Below are positions 1 through 5,393 of a stretch of DNA of 5,449 nt, in pieces. The notes under the pieces were generated by a model that saw only the letters and a program-made list of their open reading frames with translations, did no database searches and was not told the DNA's origin. The DNA lies in assembly GCA_964608735.1 (NCBI GenBank), contig CAZSPL010000234.1, positions 1 to 5,449 on the forward strand. The letters are read 5' to 3'. This DNA is from CAZSPL01 sp964608735. Lineage in GTDB: Bacteria; JAJVIF01; JAPKYR01; CAZSPL01. The translations under genes were made by a program, and so were the position numbers. Numbering within the stretch: position 1 is the stretch's first letter; the number at the start of each line of letters is the position of its first letter.

Positions 1-1345
1 TGCCCTGCGTATTGGTCACCACGGTATGGTAGTGATACTGCGCGGGAGGGGTCGGCCCGGGGAACGATTCGCCGATAAGCCCGCCGGAATAAATCCCGGC
101 GACGGCATCGTTGTGATTATCGTTCGGGTCGGTATCCGATTCCCAGTTCGAACTTTCGCCGTATGCCGCCCCGGTCGGCGGCTCATCGGGATCGGTCCAC
201 CACCATTGAAGCTGTACGCCCGATTCCGCCGGGGTCACCTGCGCGGTGATGTTGTTGACATAGGGCGTGATATTCGTATATGCGTCGTAGTCAGCCGACG
301 GATTGGTGATCATTACCGTACCGGCGGCAGGCGGGTCATGATCGATGACATCCACCCACGCGAGCTGATATGCCTTGAGGTGGTTGCTCGAAGTGTGGTT
401 GACATCGGTGGCGATAATCAAAACGGGATACGAACCCGGTTGCGCGCCAAGGACGTTGCTGAAATCGACACTCCATGTTCCCTGGTCGCCGAGCCCGGAC
501 TGCTTGGTCATCGCCAGCGTCGAGGCGACCAGCGCGGGCGCCCTTACTTCGACCGAGTCCACCGTAGCATGCCCCTGCCAGTCGAAGACATCGGCGGTAA
601 GCGTGATGTTGTTCTGGCCGTTCTGCCAGAGGTCGCCGTCGTCGTATGCATCAATCTTGTATGCTTCCTCGCAATTCGCGGTCACCGGGAAATAATCGCC
701 GTCGGGCCAGTCCCAGCTCGCATCGACCGCGTAGTCGAATACCCACCCGGTCTGGGTGAAGTCGAAATCCATCCATATGGCACTGTTCGTGCCGGCGGGG
801 AACCGGCGTCGCGCCGTGGCGATGTTATATGCCTTGTACGGATTGAGGTTTCCCTGTATCAGCGAATTGTCCCAAAGGTCGGTCCACCCGTCGGGATCGT
901 CGAGCACGCCGTAGCTGAGGTTGAGGTTGCCGAACGCGAGGGTCGATTCGAGTATCGGCACCGCGCGCACATCGAAACCGTCGAGGAACGGGTCATTGAA
1001 CGGATGCGTGATGCGCACGAGTATCCGCACTTCATCGCCCGGGTAAAAATATATCTGGTCGAACCACAGGCAGGTATGACAGGGCGACTGCTCGAGGAAG
1101 TAGCGTATTTCCACGTGGAATTCTACATCGCGCTTCGGGATTATCTCGAACGTCTGCGTTTCCGGGTCGAGGCGCACTTCCCAGTAGCCGATAAGATATC
1201 GGTTCGATGCCGCGGCCTGTTCGCGCACCTGGGCCTGCTCCGGCGCATCGGGCGCGACCGGTGTCCCGCCGGAGGAACATCCCATGACGACGAACAGGGA
1301 CACGAGGGCGATGATGATTGAAAAAGTCAGAGAGCGAATCATCAT
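1..1345 (-). CDS. Large multidomain secreted lipoprotein, C-terminus beyond the left edge
   Basis: The minus-strand frame is open for 448 codons, from ATG at 1345 to the edge, with no stop, so only the 5' part is here. The N-terminus (MMIRS, hydrophobic core, then VVMGC at residues 19-23) is a lipoprotein signal; Cys23 would be lipidated and the mature protein starts CSSGG, so it is probably membrane-anchored and exposed in the periplasm or on the surface. Residues about 50-240 form a beta-rich module with Cys89-His-Thr-Cys92, many Asp/Trp/Tyr and Pro-Gly turns. Residues about 246-336 look like an Ig-like domain. A third module starts near 340 with Trp381-383 and an Asp/Asn-rich stretch at 404-413 that could bind calcium. 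The start follows GGAGGT by 5 nt and overlaps the upstream gene's TGA; a second ATG at 1342 is possible. No enzyme motif is visible, and the role is unknown. Sure that it is a real gene; unsure of the family. Confidence 0.88.
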   Translation of the reverse strand, partial: MMIRSLTFSIIIALVSLFVVMGCSSGGTPVAPDAPEQAQVREQAAASNRYLIGYWEVRLDPETQTFEIIPKRDVEFHVEIRYFLEQSPCHTCLWFDQIYFYPGDEVRILVRITHPFNDPFLDGFDVRAVPILESTLAFGNLNLSYGVLDDPDGWTDLWDNSLIQGNLNPYKAYNIATARRRFPAGTNSAIWMDFDFTQTGWVFDYAVDASWDWPDGDYFPVTANCEEAYKIDAYDDGDLWQNGQNNITLTADVFDWQGHATVDSVEVRAPALVASTLAMTKQSGLGDQGTWSVDFSNVLGAQPGSYPVLIIATDVNHTSSNHLKAYQLAWVDVIDHDPPAAGTVMITNPSADYDAYTNITPYVNNITAQVTPAESGVQLQWWWTDPDEPPTGAAYGESSNWESDTDPNDNHNDAVAGIYSGGLIGESFPGPTPPAQYHYHTVVTNTQG

Positions 1346-1962
1346 GATGCACCTCCCATCGCGATGCCGGGTTCATCGAACCATTGATGGAAAGTTTCCT
1401 CATCGACCGTACCTTCGGCCTTGACGGACTCGCGCAGCCGCTCGATCGCGAGCAATGCCGTTTCAAAGCCCGCATCCCAATCGCGCAGAACTTCCCCCAC
1501 CCGTATGTCGGTGTCCCCCGCACTGAGAGTTATAGCGAAGACCTCCCAGTCGCCAAAGCTTTCATCGATATCCGGGAACCCCGCTTCGCTGAGGATCCCG
1601 GTGATGTTCTCGAAAGATTCCGGGCCGATATCGGCGACCCAGTATGCGTCATAGTCCCCCTGCTCCATCGCATACATCGACTGTTCGTATGGATTGAGCT
1701 TTCCCTTTTCCATCAGCTTTGCGTTCAGCCCGTCGAAGAGCGGCGAATCGTGGACATGCCGCTCGACGCGGGCGAGGCCGTCGGCGCGGATTTCCACGCG
1801 CTCGTCGATGCCGTAGACCCAGAGGTAGTCGAGGATGACCGATGCGTCCCGGGGGCTCGCGGCTTCGATAGCCGAGTAGATATCCGGTTCGGCGCGGGCA
1901 TCGGGGCTGAATGCGGGAAGGCTGAATACAATAATGGCGAGGATGAATAGAGAAAGGCGCAT
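1342..1962 (-). CDS. Small exported acidic protein of unknown function
   Basis: This 206-residue protein has a classical Sec signal peptide: MRLSLF, a hydrophobic core to residue 15, then a helix-breaking Pro and an Ala-Arg-Ala site, with predicted cleavage after residue 24. The mature part of about 182 residues is strongly acidic, with Trp, Tyr and amphipathic stretches, has no cysteine, and shows no catalytic motif that I recognise. The open frame reaches up to 2118, but ATG 1962 is chosen because GGGAGG lies 7 nt upstream and the signal peptide starts there; the extra 52 residues have no coding character. The stop (TGA 1344-1342) overlaps the lipoprotein start as ATGA, so the two are very likely co-transcribed and translationally coupled. 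It may be a periplasmic partner of that lipoprotein; this is inferred from context only. Confidence 0.85.
   Translation of the reverse strand: MRLSLFILAIIVFSLPAFSPDARAEPDIYSAIEAASPRDASVILDYLWVYGIDERVEIRADGLARVERHVHDSPLFDGLNAKLMEKGKLNPYEQSMYAMEQGDYDAYWVADIGPESFENITGILSEAGFPDIDESFGDWEVFAITLSAGDTDIRVGEVLRDWDAGFETALLAIERLRESVKAEGTVDEETFHQWFDEPGIAMGGAS
1351..1356 (-). promoter_or_regulatory. Ribosome binding site of the lipoprotein gene
   Basis: GGAGGT on the minus strand sits 5 nt before ATG 1345 and 8 nt before ATG 1342. It lies inside the last codons of the upstream gene, which encode Gly-Gly. It fixes the lipoprotein start and supports reading the strand as minus here. Confidence 0.8.
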
Positions 1963-1969
1963 GTTGAAA

Positions 1970-1975
1970 CCTCCC
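1970..1975 (-). promoter_or_regulatory. Ribosome binding site of the small exported protein
   Basis: GGGAGG on the minus strand is 7 nt before ATG 1962. It decides that start over the in-frame ATG at 2118. Confidence 0.8.
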
Positions 1976-2135
1976 GTAAGGGCTGTTGTAATACATTCCC
2001 ATACCCGATACAGGGGGTCGGTCTCTAAGGATACGGTTCGGAGAATTTTCCCTGCTGTTTTACCGCGCGCGACTCCTGGCTGGTTGAGTGGGTATTCCAC
2101 GCGCCGGGCGCAATCCATCCGTAATCGACAGTTTC

Positions 2136-2164
2136 ATTTTATCCCTCAATCACGAATGACGCAA
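2136..2164 (-). promoter_or_regulatory. Sigma-70-type promoter for the exported protein/lipoprotein unit
   Basis: On the minus strand, TTGCGT (2164-2159) and TAAAAT (2141-2136) are separated by exactly 17 bp. Each hexamer is a good match to the -35 and -10 consensus. Transcription would start near 2128-2130, giving a leader of about 165 nt before ATG 1962. No better candidate lies closer to the gene. The call rests on sequence only. Confidence 0.55.
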
Positions 2165-2198
2165 GGGCTGAATGAAAATGCCGGCAAGATGCGCGGCT

Positions 2199-2222
2199 GT
2201 ATCACATTTGATGGTATCATCA
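2199..2222. promoter_or_regulatory. Possible operator: dyad and direct repeat
   Basis: TGATG-gtat-CATCA (2209-2222) is a perfect 5-bp inverted repeat. GTATCA occurs twice, at 2199-2204 and 2214-2219, 15 bp apart. The cluster lies just upstream of the plus-strand start at 2250 and about 35 bp beyond the -35 box of the divergent promoter, a place where a shared regulator could bind. Arms this short can occur by chance. Confidence 0.25.
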
Positions 2223-2249
2223 TGCCAGAACATCAACACTGGACATGCA

Positions 2250-4403
2250 ATGTACTCCGGCAGCAGCTTGTACGGGATTCTGTGTTTCATCCTCATCGCC
2301 CTCGCCTTGTACGGGACGGGGCTGCGGTTGTCGCGTCTTCTCGGGTTTGAATCGCACACCCTTCCCGGGCGGCTCGCGGTCGCTTTCGGAGCGGGCGCGG
2401 CGATATATATCATCCTTATACAAGTCGTTGGAAGACTGTCGCTTCTGAATGGCTATGTACTCTGGGGCTTGATACTGCTGGGATTGGTGTTCGGCGGACG
2501 CGCGCTCATGCAAGCCGCACGGGACATCCGCCTCTCATTCGCCGACGTGAAAAGGCTTGGCGCGATTCAACTCATAATCGCGATGATAATCGTCATCTAC
2601 CTCGCGGCGTTTTTCATCGCGGCCCTCGCGCCGATGATTGCGCTTCGCATGCCAGAGAACGCCGACGAGCCGCGGATCGCGTTCTTCGCCCGGACATCCC
2701 GCCCGATGATGGAGAACGATGCCGATGCATTCCACTACGCGCAGCCCGCGCGCTACCTGAGGGCCGGAAAGAGAATCGACATCCCCGACAGCCCGTTCTC
2801 GACATACCCGCTGGCCTATGAATCACTCGTGCTTCTTTCGATGGGAACGGGGGGCGAGGTCGCCGCCAACCTGCTCAACTGGCTGTTTGCGGTGAACATC
2901 CTGATGCTGTTCATGGATATCGGCGCGAAGCATAAATCGTCCGAAGCGGCGCTGACGATGGGCATCCTGCTCATCGGCATCGATTCGTTCCACAAGCTGA
3001 TACTCCCCGGCTACATCGACCTGAGCCTTGTGTTCTACGCCGTCGGCGCGTTCCAGGCGTTGCACGAATACCTCACCGACCCGAAACCGGGGCATGCCAT
3101 CCGTACGGGGCTGTTCCTCGGATTGCTCATCGCGACAAAATATAACGGCCTGCTCTTGTGGGCATACATATGCGCGATACTTCTCATCAAGGCGCTTGCA
3201 TCGCGGAAACGGGCGCTGATCCTCGGGCATCTCGGGCTGGTGCTCATAGTGTCGGGAATACTCGCGCTGCCGTTCGAGGGCGTGAATGCGATACGATACG
3301 GCAACCCGACATACCCTTTCTTGAACGAGTTCTTCAACGGCAGGCCCGCACCGATGGCCGACGATATCGACACATGGACTACGGAGCGCCCCGACGAGCC
3401 GACGTTAGCCGGAGCATTGGGCTATCTTCCGGCGCTATGCTTCAATACACGCGTATACAATTACTTCTCCCCGGCATTCATACTCCTGCCGGTTATCCTC
3501 ATCATCTTTTTGAGGCGGAGGGAGATAGCCATCCCATCAGGATATGCGGTCATTCAGATAATATTCGGCTACATCCTGATGCCGACGCAGGATCGCTATC
3601 TTCTACCGGCGGTCGGCGCGATCATATATGTCATAGGGCTCGCCGTCGCGTCGATTCGCGGGCAATCCATCCGGCGCATTGCACTCGCCATACTCGCCAT
3701 ACCGTTTCTGCTCCAGGTGATTCACCCGGTCGAGGAAGCCGCGCGACGTTTCCCCGTCGCCCTTGGATTCGAAAACCGGAAGGAGTTCATCACGTCGAAC
3801 GACCGTTTCTTCGAGCTCGTATTCGAATTGAACGAGACGGCGCGGGAAGACGAAACCGTGTGGTTCGTCGCGAGGAAAGGATACCGGCTCGACAGGAATT
3901 ATGTGTACTGGTTCAAGCATGTTCCCGACCATTGGGAGAGGAATACGCGGCAGTACTGGGAGATACTTTCCGACAACGACATCGCGTGGATACTCGTGAG
4001 CGGCACGCCGGACAGGCCGCCGGATTACAATTACATCGAACTGATGGGGGGAATCGACGCGGCTATTTTCGCGATGAAGAAAGCCGTCGCGAAGGGAAGC
4101 ATCGACTGGATGGAAATCAAATGGGAAGCCGACAGGCGTAATGTGCCGCACGATATAGTGAAGGGCTTCGCGAGGGCGATCGGGCTCGAAGAGAAGGATG
4201 ATTCCACGTGGGAGTTCAATGTCGAGTCGTATGAAAAGATGTCGATGAAGTGGCCCAACTTCGAACTCTACGCCGCGATAGTGTCGGCATTGCCGAAGAT
4301 GGCGGAAGAGGGTTATGTCAAACTTCAGATGGACAACGGCACGGGGCGGCTCTATAAGGTCATCGTCGATCCCGGGCGCAAGAAAAGCAAGCCGCCTTCC
4401 TGA
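2250..4403 (+). CDS. Polytopic membrane protein, probable GT-C-type glycosyltransferase
   Basis: The protein has about 717 residues. Hydrophobic segments, roughly 12-13, lie at 6-25, 43-61, 64-82, 104-128, 205-223, 233-250, 255-272, 286-317, 322-342, 407-420, 430-445, 450-468 and 477-492. A large non-cytoplasmic loop (about 130-200) carries Asp139-Glu140 and Asp157-x-Asp159 followed by Phe-His-Tyr, the place and type of the acidic catalytic residues in GT-C enzymes (GT39/ArnT/PMT-like) that use lipid-phosphate sugars. KYNGLLL (297-303), NPTYPFLN (352-359) and QDRYLLPA (447-454) resemble motifs in bacterial members. Residues about 494-717 form a soluble C-terminal domain. The likely role is transfer of a sugar to an envelope acceptor; donor and acceptor are unknown. 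The start is uncertain: the frame opens at 2172, where AAGGG precedes ATG by 4 nt, but the first 26 codons use codons rare in this gene and encode a Cys-rich, non-membrane stretch. ATG 2250 directly precedes the first membrane helix but has a weak ribosome site. Confidence 0.82.
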   Translation: MYSGSSLYGILCFILIALALYGTGLRLSRLLGFESHTLPGRLAVAFGAGAAIYIILIQVVGRLSLLNGYVLWGLILLGLVFGGRALMQAARDIRLSFADVKRLGAIQLIIAMIIVIYLAAFFIAALAPMIALRMPENADEPRIAFFARTSRPMMENDADAFHYAQPARYLRAGKRIDIPDSPFSTYPLAYESLVLLSMGTGGEVAANLLNWLFAVNILMLFMDIGAKHKSSEAALTMGILLIGIDSFHKLILPGYIDLSLVFYAVGAFQALHEYLTDPKPGHAIRTGLFLGLLIATKYNGLLLWAYICAILLIKALASRKRALILGHLGLVLIVSGILALPFEGVNAIRYGNPTYPFLNEFFNGRPAPMADDIDTWTTERPDEPTLAGALGYLPALCFNTRVYNYFSPAFILLPVILIIFLRRREIAIPSGYAVIQIIFGYILMPTQDRYLLPAVGAIIYVIGLAVASIRGQSIRRIALAILAIPFLLQVIHPVEEAARRFPVALGFENRKEFITSNDRFFELVFELNETAREDETVWFVARKGYRLDRNYVYWFKHVPDHWERNTRQYWEILSDNDIAWILVSGTPDRPPDYNYIELMGGIDAAIFAMKKAVAKGSIDWMEIKWEADRRNVPHDIVKGFARAIGLEEKDDSTWEFNVESYEKMSMKWPNFELYAAIVSALPKMAEEGYVKLQMDNGTGRLYKVIVDPGRKKSKPPS

Positions 4404-4406
4404 TGC

Positions 4407-4985
4407 TCAGAATTCCTCGAAGCGGTCTTTGTCGGCTTTGCATATCGGGCATTTGCCGGGAGGATTCTCCATTGCGCAAAGGTATCCGCAGACCTTGCAT
4501 CGCCAGACCTTACGCGCGGCACCCGGCAGCCCGCCCGGCTTCATTCCCGCAGCGTTCGCCGCATCCTCTCTCGCCTTAGCTGCTTTGCGCTCATCTTCGG
4601 TGGGACGTCGCTCCGGTATCGAGCCGATTTTCTTCTTGCCGGAGACGACATCGGCGCCGACATAGAGCGCGCAGTAGCATGTGTCGTATTCGGCGAGGTC
4701 GGGGTCGCGGTAGTCGCAGGGGCAGATGATGTCGAGGTCGTCGGCGCGTCGGCCGGTCGCGAGCCTGCACGGGCATGCGCCGTAGCCGTAGCGCTCGATA
4801 TTCGCCACGAGCCCTTCGCAGAGCATCGTAACGAGGTCGGCGTCGGGATTGAGATTGTAGCCGCCGTCCTTCGCTTCGCGATCGAGCTTCTCATGCAACT
4901 GCCGGACTTTATCCGCCGCGGCACCAGCTTTTTTATCACCCGGCGCTGCATCGGGAGTTTTGTCAACCGGTGTATCGGGTATCAT
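4407..4985 (-). CDS. Ferredoxin:thioredoxin reductase catalytic-chain-like protein with C-terminal rubredoxin-like domain
   Basis: The 192-residue cytoplasmic protein has three parts. Residues 1-40 are a charged Ala/Lys-rich leader. Residues about 44-113 are an FTR catalytic (beta) domain with three CxC motifs: Cys71-Pro-Cys73, Cys88-Pro-Cys90 and Cys103-Tyr-Cys105. By analogy with plant FTR, Cys71, 88, 90 and 103 bind a [4Fe-4S] cluster and Cys73/Cys105 form the redox-active disulfide. After a charged helical linker (about 114-158), a rubredoxin-like domain has Cys163-x2-Cys166 and Cys179-x2-Cys182, with an extra Cys170, to bind one iron. The protein should pass single electrons from ferredoxin or rubredoxin to a disulfide on a partner. 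The partner is probably the glutaredoxin encoded just upstream, whose TGA overlaps this ATG as ATGA. AGGAGG lies 7 nt before the start. No FTR alpha chain is in the window. Similar fusions are known as ferredoxin:disulfide reductase in Methanosarcina. Confidence 0.93.
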   Translation of the reverse strand: MIPDTPVDKTPDAAPGDKKAGAAADKVRQLHEKLDREAKDGGYNLNPDADLVTMLCEGLVANIERYGYGACPCRLATGRRADDLDIICPCDYRDPDLAEYDTCYCALYVGADVVSGKKKIGSIPERRPTEDERKAAKAREDAANAAGMKPGGLPGAARKVWRCKVCGYLCAMENPPGKCPICKADKDRFEEF

Positions 4986-5245
4986 CCGAATGCCTCCTCG
5001 AATTCCTTCACCTGGTAGCCCTGGATGACCTTCTCGCCGTCGTTGATGACTACGAGCGGGAACGACTGGCGCTCGGCGTATTTTTTCATTTCGGCCTTGA
5101 GCGACTCCAGCTCGTCGCCGGTTGTCTGGTCGACGTAGTAAAGCTCGTACTTGACGTTGTGCTCGTCGAGCCACTCCTTAGTGCGGCGGCACCACCCGCA
5201 GGTGCTCAATCCGAAAAAGGCGACTTTCTTTTCTCCGTTCGACAT
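4982..5245 (-). CDS. Glutaredoxin/NrdH-like redoxin
   Basis: The 87-residue protein has the compact thioredoxin fold typical of small glutaredoxins. A first beta strand (KKVAFFGL) leads to the active site Cys16-Gly-Trp-Cys19 at the head of a helix (RRTKEWLDEH). The cis-proline is at Pro63 (SFPLVV), and the last strand and helix carry Gly76-Tyr-Gln and the acidic end. Cys16 would be the nucleophile. CGWC differs from the CPYC of classical glutaredoxins, so dithiol reduction of proteins is likelier than glutathione-dependent work; this is inferred. It is first in the operon, with the FTR/rubredoxin protein downstream as probable reductant. AGAGGAG lies 6 nt before ATG 5245; the in-frame ATG at 5320 lies inside the promoter, so the longer form is rejected. 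Confidence 0.94.
   Translation of the reverse strand: MSNGEKKVAFFGLSTCGWCRRTKEWLDEHNVKYELYYVDQTTGDELESLKAEMKKYAERQSFPLVVINDGEKVIQGYQVKEFEEAFG
4993..4998 (-). promoter_or_regulatory. Ribosome binding site of the FTR/rubredoxin gene
   Basis: AGGAGG on the minus strand is 7 nt before ATG 4985, within the last codons of the glutaredoxin gene. It fixes this start over the in-frame ATG at 5174, whose extra 63 residues are an Arg-rich shadow of the glutaredoxin gene. Confidence 0.85.
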
Positions 5246-5251
5246 AAGGAA

Positions 5252-5258
5252 CTCCTCT
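5252..5258 (-). promoter_or_regulatory. Ribosome binding site of the glutaredoxin gene
   Basis: AGAGGAG on the minus strand is 6 nt before ATG 5245 and decides that start. Confidence 0.75.
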
Positions 5259-5289
5259 CGATAATCGTTCTTAAGTAGCAAGAGGGGAT

Positions 5290-5320
5290 ATTGTAGCAGA
5301 AGATGAGGGCCTGTGCGCAA
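5290..5320 (-). promoter_or_regulatory. Extended -10 promoter of the glutaredoxin-FTR operon
   Basis: On the minus strand, TACAAT (5295-5290) is preceded by TGC (5298-5296), an extended -10. TTGCGC (5320-5315) is a fair -35 box with a 19-bp gap, longer than ideal but tolerable with the extended -10. Transcription would start near 5283, giving a leader of about 38 nt. No obvious operator dyad overlaps it. Confidence 0.5.
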
Positions 5321-5393
5321 CCGCTGGCTGTGGCCATGAAGCAGGCAATGGCATGGTAAAGATATACGTGGAGGCTGCGGTCAGGAAGGGGGA

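Larger units (their letters stand above)
1963..2249. other. Divergent intergenic spacer (287 bp)
   Basis: The spacer separates the left minus-strand unit from the plus-strand membrane protein. It holds the minus-strand promoter at 2136-2164, a predicted minus-strand leader of about 165 nt, and a dyad/direct-repeat cluster at 2199-2222. In the leader, minus-strand GTGG (2100-2097) can pair with CCAC (2091-2088) across a 5-nt loop. Alternatively, GCGCG (2104-2100) can pair with CGCGC (2071-2067); the two share a base and compete. I match no known riboswitch. No convincing plus-strand promoter was found. Confidence 0.6.

Noticed and set aside
26..1321. 431-codon plus-strand open frame
   Set aside because: It is the exact antisense of the lipoprotein gene, has a strongly Arg/Val/Gly-biased product with no domain, and lacks a ribosome site.
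1032..1523. 163-codon minus-strand open frame across the junction of the two exported-protein genes
   Set aside because: It is out of frame with both real genes, Arg/Pro-rich, and destroys the ATGA junction.
1384..1950. 188-codon plus-strand open frame
   Set aside because: It is antisense to the small exported protein, which has the ribosome site and signal peptide.
2205..2236. Plus-strand promoter TTGATG with CATCAA 17 bp later
   Set aside because: The -10 box matches the consensus in only half its positions, and it would leave almost no leader before ATG 2250.
2172..2249. Upstream extension of the glycosyltransferase
   Set aside because: AAGGG near 2163 could serve ATG 2172 or 2178, but the 26 extra codons include AGA, TCA, GTA and TTG, unlike the gene, and the product would put a Cys-rich stretch before the first helix. 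It is kept as an alternative start.
3158..4141. 327-codon plus-strand open frame inside the glycosyltransferase gene
   Set aside because: It is a frame-shifted shadow with an Arg/His/Gly-rich product; the membrane protein frame is continuous through it.
3603..4151. 182-codon minus-strand open frame
   Set aside because: It is antisense to the glycosyltransferase, with no ribosome site or recognisable domain.
4392..4425. Imperfect inverted repeat CCGCcTTC / GAAGCGG as a terminator
   Set aside because: The stem has a bulge, the loop is about 19 nt and there is only a weak T-run, so it is not convincing.
5334..5355. CCATG / CATGG inverted repeat upstream of the glutaredoxin promoter as a terminator for the right-edge gene
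   Set aside because: The stem is only 5 bp, the loop is about 13 nt, and there is no T-run on the minus strand.
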